The notes: generated from the letters alone by a model not told the origin. A stretch of DNA of 64,000 nucleotides from JBEVJK01 sp963791325 (GCA_963791325.1 CAWBRU010000002.1:124001-188000); one strand, 5' to 3'. Shown: positions 17,868-27,459, numbered from the stretch's first letter. Numbers and translations: made by a program.

Positions 17868-19187
17868 TTACTCCTCCACGTTTAGCAGCCGCTGGCGAAC
17901 GCGGCTCAAGCCGCGCCGCGTGGTGCTTCTCCGCGCCAAGGTGGCCAACTCCGGCGACTTCCAAGGAATGTCCTGGATAACCGACTCACCGTGATGATCG
18001 TTGAAATGGTAGGTGGTCTCGCAAGGAAACAGTGCCAACGGCTCGCGGATCGGAGCCTCTCTGGGTGTGGCCAGCGAATTCTGCAGTGCGCCATGGAGCT
18101 GGGCCAGCAAGTCTTTCCCATCCGCGGCAATAAGATGACTGGTCTGGGTGGCACGTGGATTGAGCTCTAGGAGCTGAGCAGTGCCATCCTCCACGTTGAG
18201 AATAAAATCGAACCCACACAACCCAGAGAGCTGCAGGCGCTCCACCATCAGCTCGACGGCACGTGACATTCCCGGGTGCGAGATAACGCGGACGATAGTT
18301 GCCGGGCCGGTGGCGGTAATTGCTTCGAGCACTTCTACAAGGACAGACGCAAGCACCTTCCCCCGCCAGCAAGCCACGGCAGCATTGGCGGGCCGGCCGG
18401 GAACAAAGCCTTGCACACTTATCACCGACTGCGTGCGTCGCAGACACCGAACAACCAGCGTGGGGTCGCGGTTAAGAGCGAGCCGCTTCAACGTCAGAAG
18501 AACACTCGGAGGTGCAGAAAGTCTGCGAAAGGCCCGTTCAGCCTCTTTAAGACTGTTTACGACAGCAACTCCCTTACCAGACCAACTCCCGTCCGACTTC
18601 AGCACCGCCGGAAAGCCTATAGTGTCCAGACACGCCTCTAAGGTAGTGGCTGTGACAGCAACAGTGGGCGGAGCCGGTATATTGAGCTCCCGGGCCAGAG
18701 AACCGATTCCATAACGCGAGTACAGCAGTGAGAAATGTTCCGGGTCCCCCAAGGATCGCACGATGAGGGTCCTCAGCCAGTGTCCGTCGGGCCGGTTTGA
18801 TTGAGCTGTATGATAAAGTTCATGCAGTTGGCGCGTGACGTAGTCATCACAAGGTACCAGAAGCGTCGGCCGTGACATCATGATGATGTCCCGAAGAGCT
18901 GAGACTGGTGCGAGGGCATTGTATCGATAGCTTGCCTTCACGAATGGCATCTTCTCGACCTGGTATCCTCTCGGGCATACAGCCTCCACCGTGAACCCCA
19001 CCTCGGTCAGTTCCAGAGCAAGTCGCATCACCGACCACCAGCGGAGTGCCGTTAGGATCAGGATCTTTGATTGCGCTGCCTCCCCGGTGGGCTGAGCGGT
19101 GTCGCTTGAGATGGATGCGACTTCCCAAAATGGCAGGATAGGCGCCCTACCATCGCACTCGTTCAATTGGCCGAACTTCCAGTTCAT
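17868..19187 (-). CDS. ATP-grasp superfamily ligase-like protein
   Basis: 439 residues. After a variable N-terminus, residues ~40-140 form a Rossmann-like preATP-grasp part (KILILTALRWWSVMRLALELTEVGFTVEAVCP). The ATP-grasp region includes PAVLKSDGSWSGKGVAVV (the nucleotide-binding Lys and glycine-rich loop) and GLCGFDFILNVEDGTAQLLELNPR, whose Asp/Glu/Asn pattern matches Mg-ATP binding in carboxylate-amine ligases. It should join an acid to an amine or similar nucleophile through an acyl-phosphate; substrates are unknown. Its ATG overlaps the stop of the oxidoreductase gene upstream (19184-19187), so the two are translationally coupled. Confidence 0.82.
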   Translation of the reverse strand: MNWKFGQLNECDGRAPILPFWEVASISSDTAQPTGEAAQSKILILTALRWWSVMRLALELTEVGFTVEAVCPRGYQVEKMPFVKASYRYNALAPVSALRDIIMMSRPTLLVPCDDYVTRQLHELYHTAQSNRPDGHWLRTLIVRSLGDPEHFSLLYSRYGIGSLARELNIPAPPTVAVTATTLEACLDTIGFPAVLKSDGSWSGKGVAVVNSLKEAERAFRRLSAPPSVLLTLKRLALNRDPTLVVRCLRRTQSVISVQGFVPGRPANAAVACWRGKVLASVLVEVLEAITATGPATIVRVISHPGMSRAVELMVERLQLSGLCGFDFILNVEDGTAQLLELNPRATQTSHLIAADGKDLLAQLHGALQNSLATPREAPIREPLALFPCETTYHFNDHHGESVIQDIPWKSPELATLARRSTTRRGLSRVRQRLLNVEE

Positions 19188-20389
19188 GCGGCGGCGCTTG
19201 TGGCAATGTGAGCCACGATACGACGCGCCGCAAATTCGGTCCCATGGACAAATCGCAACAGCGGACCGAAGCTTCCCGCCGCCGCAAGCCCCGCAAAATA
19301 GAGGCCGGGTACGGATGATTCGAAGCTCCCTGAAAGGACCGGCACACGACCGGCGGTGCGGATGCGGTCGCGCAAATGCGCATCCATAAACCGAAGTCGT
19401 TGCAGATCGACGCGGTAGCCGGTGGCAGCGATGACATGATCCGTCGTGACACCTAGCGGCTTTTCTGTTCCGTTCCTTAGGCGTAGGTGGAGGCGGCCAT
19501 GTGAAGCTATCGCGCCTTCTACCTCGTAACCGGTAAACAGAGCCAATTTCTGGACGGCCGGCCTGAGATACGATGGCGAAGCCGGACCGAGATGGCGCCG
19601 AAGGATGTCGAGGCGGGTTGAGGAAGGCAGATAACGAAAGAGATGGGGGAGTTCACAGTAGAGCCACGACTTCAAATTCGGACCCAGTCCAGACCTTGGG
19701 CGGCGGATCCTTTGCCAGACACTCAATACATCTGGCCGCAGCGTTGAACCATCAAATCTTATGCCGGGCCCACGAACGACCAATCGCACCTTTGCCCCGG
19801 CTTCACTTAACCCTGCGGCAACCTCAAGTGCGGACGATCCTCCACCTATAACCGTGACGTCTGAGTTAACAAACTGACTGAGGTCCTTCCACGCGCTGCT
19901 ATGACTTACTGAGCGCCCAATGTGCTCGGCTAATCCAGACGGAACGTGGTTGAAATGGGTAATTCCGACCGCCAGCACCACGCGGCTGGCAAAGATGCGT
20001 TCTCCTCCTTCGAGTTCCAGCATGAAGTGGCCATCGCGCCAAGCGAGCGCGGTGACGATCCGTTCATCAATCTGGGGCACATACCGCCTCTGAAAGTCGA
20101 GCGCATAGCCAGTGAACGTCCCGAGCGCGACAGGAATGTCGTAATCGTCGTAGCTGATCCCGTTGCGCAGGCAGTACGAACGGATGGTCGCATCCCCGAC
20201 TGGTGTCGAAAGGTTTGACGCAAAGCCGTCGGACTTCAATCTCATCGACTTCGGCATGTGATTGAGCCAGGTGGCCATGGGCTGGCCGAAGATGCGATGC
20301 CGGATACCGCGGCCTTTCAAATGCGCCGCGATGGAAAGTCCATATGGACCCGCACCAACAATCGCCACCCCTATAGTCTTCGCAATCAT
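19184..20389 (-). CDS. FAD/NAD(P)-dependent oxidoreductase (flavin monooxygenase-like)
   Basis: About 401 residues from ATG 20389, which places VAIVGAGPYGLS (FAD-binding GxGxxG) near the N-terminus and has a GGGGGCGG just upstream; a start at 20458 is also open. A second dinucleotide motif VTVIGGGSSALEVA (~residue 185) should bind NAD(P)H. HVIAATGYRVD is the conserved ATG motif of flavoprotein monooxygenases and lysine/ornithine hydroxylase relatives, and VPGLYFAGLAA is the C-terminal FAD contact. It probably hydroxylates or oxidises a small molecule. It is followed by and coupled to the ATP-grasp gene. Confidence 0.85.
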   Translation of the reverse strand: MIAKTIGVAIVGAGPYGLSIAAHLKGRGIRHRIFGQPMATWLNHMPKSMRLKSDGFASNLSTPVGDATIRSYCLRNGISYDDYDIPVALGTFTGYALDFQRRYVPQIDERIVTALAWRDGHFMLELEGGERIFASRVVLAVGITHFNHVPSGLAEHIGRSVSHSSAWKDLSQFVNSDVTVIGGGSSALEVAAGLSEAGAKVRLVVRGPGIRFDGSTLRPDVLSVWQRIRRPRSGLGPNLKSWLYCELPHLFRYLPSSTRLDILRRHLGPASPSYLRPAVQKLALFTGYEVEGAIASHGRLHLRLRNGTEKPLGVTTDHVIAATGYRVDLQRLRFMDAHLRDRIRTAGRVPVLSGSFESSVPGLYFAGLAAAGSFGPLLRFVHGTEFAARRIVAHIATSAAA

Positions 20390-20966
20390 TCCGCCCCCGT
20401 GCCCGCGGTTGACAGATACAAAGTTCCTTGCTTCAGGAGCTGCGCTCTTGAAGGCCAAAATAGACAGAGCAGCCGGCAGGACCTGCCAGCCGCAAAAGCT
20501 TCATTTCATCCGAGTTTGCCCAACTCGAAACCTTGCCCGCGCACCCACGCGGACGATGAGGAACATAGCGCCTTGGTAGGGTCCAGCACCCGAACAATTT
20601 ATTGACAGACGATACGGTTCGTGAAAGCGGTGAGCTCGACCAACCTTCCCGATACCCGCTAAATGGCTGAAAGCCTCGACTCGTCCCGTCGGGGCTGGAA
20701 GAGAAGCTGCAAAATGTGGCAGCGGCAAGCGACCCGTTGGACCCGTCAGCTCAACACCTTCGCCCTCTAAAATCTATATAGTCGTGCCCATCATCCTTAG
20801 GAAGTTTCCATATCTCACCCTAAACTGGAAGTTGCTTGCCGGATTGTATCGGCAAGCTCCGATATGGGGGCCAGCAGCGCACTCTCCCTGATTTCCTGAT
20901 GCTCTCGGTAATCACCGAAAATAGATACCAACCGGTGCAACCTCCGGGGTGGCCTATCCGCGCAGA
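20390..20966. other. Intergenic, nothing recognised
   Basis: About 575 bases between the oxidoreductase start and the small membrane protein. Scattered open frames show no family pattern. The AT content rises around 20770-20830. Confidence 0.4.
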
Positions 20967-21293
20967 TTAACCTTCTGGTTTCGGATGAATTGTACCTGTT
21001 GGCGGTTTCACTCGGCTATCCTTCCATCGGAAATTCACGAAACCAAGTAGAACGGCCGTAAGCCAAAAGAGAACAAAGGGGGCGGCAACGAGCGCCCAAA
21101 CGCCGCCAAGTCGAACAACCAGCAGAACTGTCGCCACCCAAACCACAACCACAAATGCCACGAAGATCAACCAGGCCCCAAGTACGGCGCCACGAGTGAG
21201 GCGCCCCCTGAGCTGCAACATCACGGACAGGAGAAGAAATGTGCATATCGCGGTTGCCGTAGCGGCGACCGCTAGGAACACGATCTTTGACAT
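20967..21293 (-). CDS. Small membrane protein, three predicted helices
   Basis: 108 residues. Hydrophobic segments lie at about 5-27, 37-62 and 66-90, with a short basic C-terminal tail (RWKDSRVKPPTG). The pattern suggests an inner-membrane protein with three helices. I recognise no family. It is isolated, with no operon partner. Confidence 0.65.
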   Translation of the reverse strand: MSKIVFLAVAATATAICTFLLLSVMLQLRGRLTRGAVLGAWLIFVAFVVVVWVATVLLVVRLGGVWALVAAPFVLFWLTAVLLGFVNFRWKDSRVKPPTGTIHPKPEG

Positions 21294-21733
21294 ATCATGA
21301 GATTAGCAACATGGTTCCATCGTTTGCGATTCAGTCGTTTGGAGGGGGCTAGATCGAAACGGCCCCGGCTGGATTCAGAACGGGTCTAGCGCGTAGATTG
21401 ACGTTGGATTTGCCTTACGCCTGGGGAAATTGCCTCACCGCCGAGAGCGACGGCATGCCCCGCCTAACGATCTCCGAAGCCTCACAGATGCATGAGACGC
21501 TGCTCGAGGAGCGTATCACTGGAACCTGGCCCGCGTCCTCACACCGCACAGCCCGCTGGCGTCGTCGGCCAGGCAGTAAGGCTCGAGGAAATGCTGCCGT
21601 CCCTTGCTCCATCCGTTTGGGTGTCGCGGGCTACAGCAGGTAATGACGACAGAATTGATTCAAATTTCTCGGTGCGAGTTGCATTTGCCAATCGAAAGTG
21701 CGACACTCTCCAACGCGGGGGCTCGAGGCAGCG

Positions 21734-21943
21734 ATGCAAGACATCAACCGCAACGCTAGACAAAAGCTCAGGACAGGACACGTGTCGCTCATGCGACTAG
21801 GAGATCGCGAGTGCAAATGGCCGGAACATCGAGACAACCATGTCATCGGTGGATTTATATTCTGCGGTCGCCCCACGGATGGTCACTCCTATTGCTCCCA
21901 GCATCAGTTGCTGATGTTTCGGCGCGAACGCAAACATAACTAA
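21734..21943 (+). CDS. GcrA-like zinc-ribbon protein, C-terminal domain only
   Basis: 69 residues from ATG 21734 (start at 21698 is also open). The segment RLGDRECKWPEH ... GFIFCGRPTDGHSYCSQH matches the C-terminal Cys/His module of the GcrA cell-cycle regulator family, in which CxWP and FCGxP...YCxxH are the recurring elements. The N-terminal DNA-binding half of GcrA is missing. Stand-alone versions of this module occur in rhizobia and on their phages and plasmids. Here it sits in degenerate accessory DNA, so it may be either a small regulator or a relic. Confidence 0.5.
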   Translation: MQDINRNARQKLRTGHVSLMRLGDRECKWPEHRDNHVIGGFIFCGRPTDGHSYCSQHQLLMFRRERKHN

Positions 21944-22092
21944 ACCGAACAAGGACAATGGCGCCCCCGACCCAAGCTTGGGAATGCTTGTTCAATGGGA
22001 GGGGTGTGGGTTGGTTCCTTCCGTCATAACTCGCTCTCCGGTATCGGCAGGGCCAGTGGCTTCGCCCAGATGGGCCAGCAGGCCAGCCGCTC

Positions 22093-22370
22093 ATGAAACG
22101 GCTTCTTATTGCCCTGTTTATCGGTGCGACGGCGACCACTGCGCACGCCACGCATCTGCTGCACAAGTTGCCGGCCGACGCGGCCGAAACCATACAGCGC
22201 GACTGCAAGCAACGCTGGCCCAACTCGGCGCGTGTGTCGACCAGGAGGCCGAAGTCTGGCTGGAGGCGCAGCAGAAAGGCGAGCTTCCCAAATTCCAGCC
22301 GCCCGCGCCCGACCTACTCGGCAAGTCGCCCGATCTGCTAATCAGGCCCAAGCCGGAGGACGACCAATGA
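22093..22370 (+). pseudogene. Small exported protein, frameshifted
   Basis: ATG 22093 opens a signal peptide (MKRLLIALFIGATATTAHA) followed by HLLHKLPADAAETIQRDCKQRWP. Near 22240 a one-base shift leads to CVDQEAEVWLEAQQKGELPKFQPPAPD and the stop at 22370. Joined, it gives ~92 residues. The function is unknown. Confidence 0.45.
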
Positions 22371-22854
22371 CCGCGCATCATTCCGCTCGGGCACCGGGGC
22401 ACCATTGGGGCCCGCCACCTTAATCAATTTCAACTTCCTGAGTTCAGGACCATTCGTCCAGTTCCTACAAGCGGCAACCGGTCGGTAGGCTGCCTCCCGA
22501 TCCGGTGCTTCACGCGGGGGCCCAGGCACGGGACTTGGCCAGTCTCATCCATGCCCATTTTTCGTTCAAGTCGCGATGGCGGATGGAGACCTTCGATGTT
22601 CCTGTCGCTGAAGACCCGTTAGTGCATGATTTGTGGCGCAGGTATCAGCCGACGTCATCCACGCGCTCGGGTTTGCTCCGATCTTCTGCGCGGGGGAGCT
22701 GGAATACCGTCGCTACGAGAACGATCACGAACAGATCACCGCGCGCCAACGCGCCTACAACCGCCGAAAGACTGCGGTAGTGCGTGATGCTCGTCTGCTC
22801 CGCTTCAACGGAGCTTGACCAGATAATCGCGGGGTCCGCGGAGGTTGATCTCGC
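22371..22854. other. Degenerate accessory DNA
   Basis: About 480 bases with several short open frames (for example 22633-22818) that show protein-like composition but no recognisable family. Probably eroded gene remnants. Confidence 0.4.
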
Positions 22855-23004
22855 GTGGGTTCTGCAATCAATTTCCAGGAGCGTACGACTGATATTGTGC
22901 TGGAAATGTGCAGGTTTTGGACCTCAAGCTCCGCCGAGATCCGCGACGCGGTAGAGGCCGGCAAACGCCATCTCGCCAAACATGCAAAAAAGGCAGTGCG
23001 CTGA
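22855..23004 (+). CDS. Small 49-residue hypothetical protein or C-terminal remnant
   Basis: GTG at 22855 with GGAGG about 11 bases upstream. The product is helical and basic at the end (INFQERTTDIVLEMCRFW, then AEIRDAVEAGKRHLAKHAKK). It may be a real small protein or the tail of a lost gene. Confidence 0.35.
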   Translation: MGSAINFQERTTDIVLEMCRFWTSSSAEIRDAVEAGKRHLAKHAKKAVR

Positions 23005-23043
23005 CGATCGACGGCCGCCTCCCCAGAGATCGGCATTGGTCAC

Positions 23044-23200
23044 TTGAGAGTTTTCCTGACCTTTGGCCGGAGCGTGCTGACCATGGTCTATGCCATCGGC
23101 CACATTTCGGGGTACCACCTCAATCCGGCCGTGACAGTCGGCCTGGCGGCCTGTGGTCGTTTCCCACGCCAGGACATCGTGCCTTCTATCGGGCCTTGCG
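23044..23200 (+). pseudogene. Aquaporin (AqpZ/MIP family) fragment
   Basis: An open stretch reads LTMVYAIGHISGYHLNPAVTVGLAA and continues GRFPRQDIVP. This is the first NPA box region of a bacterial aquaporin (MIP family). Only ~50 residues survive; both the N-terminal helix and the second NPA half are absent, and the frame then enters unrelated sequence. Confidence 0.7.
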
Positions 23201-23245
23201 GATCAGGGTCGAACGCCGCACAAGGTTTTGGCAGCTTCCAAAGTT

Positions 23246-23430
23246 CGCTATCTCAGGCACGTTGGCGCCGACCTGCATGACGGACCTGTTTAGCCGATCG
23301 CGCTCGCCGCCTTGAGGCTCGACAGTCCGTGCTCTCGGACTGAGCCGCGCGCTTAGAGCCTCGCCAGCGCAAGGCCTTGGCCATCAAGGCGAGCGCGACG
23401 TTGCGCTCGAAGGTATTGCCGGAACCAGCG
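23246..23430 (+). pseudogene. Decayed copy of the histidine kinase phospho-acceptor region
   Basis: The DNA is closely similar to bases 11041-11215 of the chimeric kinase gene. It still reads YLRHVGADLHDGPV but then has an in-frame stop, followed by IALAALRLDS, further stops and indels. Only the HisKA_3 part is present. Confidence 0.75.
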
Positions 23431-23518
23431 GCTTCGGAGCGCAGGCCGAAAGGTTCGATGAAGCGCTGGCGATATTCAGCCGTGTGCTGAGGGTTTTCTG
23501 ACCGGCGGATCGGCCTCT

Positions 23519-24310
23519 TCAGATTCCTCCGAACCAGTCATAGCCTCGGTCTTCCCAATAGCCCCCCTTGCCGAGGCCCATATTGGCGAAGCTGCCGACG
23601 AGTTCGATCTTGTGGATGTATTTCGGCATCTTGTAGCCGAGCTGCCGCTCCACGCGCACACGCAGCGGCGCGCCGTTTTCGACAGGCAGTGGCTTGCCGT
23701 TCAACCCATAAGCGAGGATCGTCTGCGGGTGGTAGGCGTCGATCAGATCGACCGAGCCGTAGTATTTCACCTGACCCGACGGGCTGAGCTCCATCGTGTC
23801 GAGGCAGTGAAAGACGACATAGCGCGCCTCGGGTTTGACATTCGCTTCATCCAGCACCAGCGACAAAGGCGTGCCTGTCCATTTGGCGATGCAGCTCCAG
23901 CCCTCCACGCAATCATGCCGGGTGATCTGCGTTCGGCTCGGCATGGCGATCAGCTGCTCGCGTGTGAGCGACAGTGGCTTCTCGACCAGCCCCGCCACTT
24001 CCAGGCGCCAGTCGGCGAAGTTGTTGGACAGCAGGTCCCGATAGTTGGCATCGTCCGGGGCCGTCGTGCCATTCGCGCGCTGAGGCTGGCGGACGTCGGC
24101 CTCGGTGAATTCCTGCGCCATCGTGGAGCCTCCGCCTAGCAGCCGCTGAACGCGGTAGGTGAGATTGTTGGCGCTATCGAGGACGTCGCGCAGCCCTGTG
24201 CCCGAATCGCCCAGGTCGTCGAACCCATCGCAGCCGGAAAGGATCAGCCCCGAGCCGCCGACTGCGGCAGACGTGATGAAGGCACGGCGATTGATCTGGA
24301 ACTTGGCCAT
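23519..24310 (-). CDS. Molybdopterin-dependent oxidoreductase (sulfite-oxidase/MsrP fold)
   Basis: 263 residues. The N-terminus has a twin-arginine type signal (NRRAFITSAAVGGSGLILSGC) that also resembles a lipobox ending at Cys27. The sulfite-oxidase-fold catalytic domain follows (~100-255). The Mo-ligating Cys is most likely Cys134 in TRHDCVEGWSCIAKWTG, with downstream PLRVRVERQLGYKMPKYIHKIEL matching the family's C-terminal signature. It should be periplasmic, with its electron donor supplied by the cytochrome b encoded immediately upstream (2-base gap). The substrate (sulfoxide or other oxyanion) is unknown. Confidence 0.9.
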   Translation of the reverse strand: MAKFQINRRAFITSAAVGGSGLILSGCDGFDDLGDSGTGLRDVLDSANNLTYRVQRLLGGGSTMAQEFTEADVRQPQRANGTTAPDDANYRDLLSNNFADWRLEVAGLVEKPLSLTREQLIAMPSRTQITRHDCVEGWSCIAKWTGTPLSLVLDEANVKPEARYVVFHCLDTMELSPSGQVKYYGSVDLIDAYHPQTILAYGLNGKPLPVENGAPLRVRVERQLGYKMPKYIHKIELVGSFANMGLGKGGYWEDRGYDWFGGI

Positions 24311-24312
24311 GG

Positions 24313-25179
24313 TCAGACGCTCCCCTCAGGGGCGTTGTCCCCGCTGTTCGGATCTGTCCGATACCAACCGGTGATGATCGAGCGCAACTCGTTGGTGGGG
24401 CCGGCGGCAAGCACCATCACGATATGCACGACGAAGAACAGCACGAGCAGCGACATGATGGCGAAATGAATGGTGCGCGCCGTCTGGCGTCCGCCGAACA
24501 GTTCTGGGAGAATGGGCAGCAGCGCGTTGGCGCTCGGCGACATGGCTAGACCGGTCAGGATCATCAGCGGGAAAAAGACGAAGAGCACGATGGCATAAGT
24601 AAGTTTCTGCAGCGTGTTGTAATCGCGCGTGTGGTGAAACTTCAGCCGCGCATGGTTGCCGATGTCGCTTGGCAGACGCTTGATGTCGGCGACCGCAGGC
24701 ACGAGTTCGCGAAAGTGCCCGTTGATTGCGCTGGCGAAGAGCCAGACTAACAACGTCCCGACCAGCGTCCAGGCAAAGAAGAAATGAACTACACGGCCGG
24801 CCCCGAGGTTTCGGTGTGAAGGGATCGTTGCCCAGCTCGGGAAGGCGACATAACGTGGCCGCTCGACGCGACCGGACATGCCCAGCACACCGCTCGTATC
24901 GAACTTAGCACCGAGAATTTCGGTGTAGCCGCGCGGTCCGGCATCTGTGCTCTCGGCACCAATCGCGAGCACGTGGTTCTCGAACTGGAAGCCGGACTGG
25001 TCACCGATGTAGAGCACTGGATGCGCGTTGAATATCTGCAATCCGGAAAGCAGCAGGAAGCCCAGGCTCACCGCCCACATCCAGTGCGTGATGCGTGTCC
25101 AGGCGGACTGTCTGTGGACGAGCGTTCCACTCGCCGCGCCGGTACCGGGCGCCATTTTCTCTTTTTTCCGATCTAGCAT
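24313..25179 (-). CDS. Cytochrome b subunit of the molybdoenzyme (cytochrome b561/NarI-type)
   Basis: 288 residues with four to five hydrophobic helices. Haem-ligand candidates occur in WTRITHWMWAVSLGFLLLSGLQ, LGAGRVVHFFFAWTL, KFHHTRDYNTLQKLTYA and TIHFAIMSLLVLFFVVHIVMVL. The family couples quinol oxidation in the inner membrane to a periplasmic molybdoenzyme. The next gene (23519-24310) follows after 2 bases, forming a two-gene operon. About 80 soluble residues lie between the first and second helix. Confidence 0.9.
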   Translation of the reverse strand: MLDRKKEKMAPGTGAASGTLVHRQSAWTRITHWMWAVSLGFLLLSGLQIFNAHPVLYIGDQSGFQFENHVLAIGAESTDAGPRGYTEILGAKFDTSGVLGMSGRVERPRYVAFPSWATIPSHRNLGAGRVVHFFFAWTLVGTLLVWLFASAINGHFRELVPAVADIKRLPSDIGNHARLKFHHTRDYNTLQKLTYAIVLFVFFPLMILTGLAMSPSANALLPILPELFGGRQTARTIHFAIMSLLVLFFVVHIVMVLAAGPTNELRSIITGWYRTDPNSGDNAPEGSV

Positions 25180-25491
25180 CCATCACACCCTCTGTTGTTT
25201 CCGCTGAGCTTTCCGCGGGCCATCGCTTACCTTAGATCAAATTGCGGCTGATCGCTCCGCTGTCGCAGCCTATCTAAGGATGCGCGAAGCACGTGAGCAA
25301 GATCTGACCCCGGCGGGAGGGCCCCCAATTGTCACCCCTCACCGCCTGACGGGAAACGGTGGGCTGTCGGCCGTGCTATCTGCTCGTCTCTTGAGTCGCG
25401 CCACGCTCGTTGGCTGCCACAGGGTGGAGCCGTCAGCCTCAGCTACCGCTGGGGGCGTGGGATAGCTCTGGATGCCGGCGCGTGGATAGCG
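25180..25491. other. Intergenic between molybdoenzyme operon and DUF1214 remnant
   Basis: About 310 bases. It should hold the promoter of the cytochrome b operon. No clear box or repeat seen. Confidence 0.4.
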
Positions 25492-25725
25492 TTACGGTGT
25501 GTCGAGCATTGAGCGTGTCTGGGTGTCGTAAAGCGTGAACGACCAGAAGTTTGCTTGTGGGATGTCCTTTGGCAGCGTCACCTTGTAGGTCGTTGCACCG
25601 TCGAAGGGCTCCTTGTTTGCCTCGACCATCTTCCATAGGTAGGTCGAGCCGATGCCGGGCAGACGCATGGCCATCGCCGGTGTGATCCCGGTAACGCCGT
25701 AAAAGAAGGACGCTCGCGAGGCCAG
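25492..25725 (-). pseudogene. DUF1254/DUF1214 protein, truncated fragment
   Basis: Reading leftward, the frame gives FFYGVTGITPAMAMRLPG, YLWKMVEANKEPFDGATTYKVTLP and ANFWSFTLYDTQTRSML before a stop. This is the centre of the DUF1214 domain (in larger DUF1254-DUF1214 proteins). The first part of the protein is gone and the usual C-terminal ~70 residues are cut off by an early stop. The flanking frame at 25726-25835 is scrambled. Confidence 0.75.
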
Positions 25726-26023
25726 CAGGCGTAGCCGGTGGGCGGGAAGGGCTGGGCGCCCTTAGGCGTAATTTCCCGGATCGGCGTCTCAAACTCGTTG
25801 CCGCTGACACGGCAGTACCCTCCCGGTGACCACATTTGGCACTTGGCCTCGAGGGCCGCACCGACGTTGTCGCGGAGGATCAGCTCGCGGATGACAACGC
25901 CGGGCGCAACTAGGCCGGTCTCAGAGCTGCCGCAGTAGGAGGCCGGCGATCGTCGGGCATACCACCACAGCCTAGCCCATCAAAAAATGAACCCCTCGAC
26001 AACGCGCGCCTTGTTTCGCAGCC

Positions 26024-26215
26024 TCACGATCTGACCCGGTCGCTATTTGTGCGGTCGCGTAGCATCCCGTCAGTCGAGACAGCAACCACGCTGGGGTGGC
26101 CGTGCGGCAACATAATAGTGCTGAGATTTTCGATCTGGATAGTGAACGTCCTTTCGTCCACCCGTCTCACCTGGGCCTCAACGACAACTCGATCGCCCAC
26201 CTTCAACTTATTCAT
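26024..26215 (-). CDS. Small hypothetical protein, possible OB/SH3-like barrel
   Basis: 63 residues from ATG 26215, with a strong GGGAGGGG ribosome binding site 3-10 bases upstream. The sequence KVGDRVVVEAQVRRVDERTFTIQIEN suggests alternating beta strands. There is no named family. The upstream gene on the same strand starts ~500 bases away. Confidence 0.6.
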   Translation of the reverse strand: MNKLKVGDRVVVEAQVRRVDERTFTIQIENLSTIMLPHGHPSVVAVSTDGMLRDRTNSDRVRS

Positions 26216-26387
26216 GGTCCCCTCCCAACAAGCTGAGTTAGACGCTTATGATACAGAAAAGAGGCCTGCAGAATATCCTGTTTCGATCGTTCGCGATGGG
26301 CGACGCTTGTCCACGCTGCGACAATCGTGCGGACAGGAGTCACGGCGTGTTCTCCGCCAAGGCCTGAGGGTGGTCGAAGGGGGTCGG

Positions 26388-26723
26388 CTAGTCGCGGCTG
26401 ATATGATCGGCGAGTTCCGCGACGGGCATCCCTGGCGATGAAGCGATGCGTACGGTCGTCCCAGGTGCGGGACGAGGCGAAAACACGCGGCGTTTTCGCA
26501 GATGTTCAATGAGGCCACCGCGGACCGCAATTTCAGTTATGGCCATGGTTCCGGAAAGCGATGCAATGGCCAGGGCAGTCCGGTCCGCAGCCTCAGCGTC
26601 ACCGCTTTCGACTTCCCGCCAGAGTCGGCTGCGCAGCTCGCCGAATTCAACCAGCGTCTTCTCTATGGATCTTTGAGCGTGCTGCTTTCCGCGAGCGGTC
26701 AATTTGTCGGGCGATTTCCTCAT
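26388..26723 (-). CDS. Hypothetical helical protein
   Basis: 111 residues from ATG 26723, chosen for its GAAGGAG ribosome binding site (start at 26747 lacks one). It is predicted largely helical (KQHAQRSIEKTLVEFGELRSRLWREVESG) with a Ser/Pro-rich linker and a VAELADHIS tail. Not recognised. Confidence 0.55.
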   Translation of the reverse strand: MRKSPDKLTARGKQHAQRSIEKTLVEFGELRSRLWREVESGDAEAADRTALAIASLSGTMAITEIAVRGGLIEHLRKRRVFSPRPAPGTTVRIASSPGMPVAELADHISRD

Positions 26724-27459
26724 CGGCGCTCCTTCTCCTGACAGCATTGGAATTGAAGTCGCAAGCTTGGCTAGCCTTCAGCCCGACCCGACGTTTGTCT
26801 AGAACTGCCACTTTATTGCGCCAAGCTACGCTTGGATGTGCCAATTTTCTTCACTCTTCACGGCTGGCTGAGGACTAGGGTTGGCCAAACCATCGACCAA
26901 ACCCCGGCCCTTGATCATCCCGCGTGCTGGTAATGAGCGGGCAGGCCTACGATTTGGGGTTCCGCAAAGAACATGTCGCGCAGGTCAGCCGCTCACCGCT
27001 TGCATCGTCTCCCCCTGCGTACACTGCGCAAGGACGCGGTGGCTGCTTGCCCGGCTACTCAGGCGTGATCGCGCTCAGTGGAATGCCGATGAAGTGCTAA
27101 GTCTGCCAAGTCGAAAAGCAGGAGTTCGCAAAAAGAGGTCCGGAGCAATAAGCGCCGGACCCCAAATAAGTTGCTGCAGGGCGTTTAACAACAACGACCA
27201 TGAAAGCGCAATTCGCCGCTAATGTTCCGCAAAATCGTAAGTAGTTGCACTTCAGGCGGTACAACCAGGGGCTTCCGCCGCTAGAGCGCAGGACTTTGGT
27301 CTGACGAGGTAGGTAGAAGTCGCAACACGGGCAATGCGCCTTCAGATGCAATGCCGGCCACGCGAGCCGCTGTCAAATCACATGACAAGCCACAACAAAG
27401 ATTTAGCTGACATTTCACGACGAAGTGGCCTGTGCTGTTTCGCGCACAGGGAGAATTCG
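26724..27459. other. Intergenic region with no supported gene
   Basis: About 735 bases. A minus-strand frame 27097-27351 has a cysteine-containing start (HCPCCDFYLP) but only a TTG start and no family, so it is left out. Confidence 0.4.
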
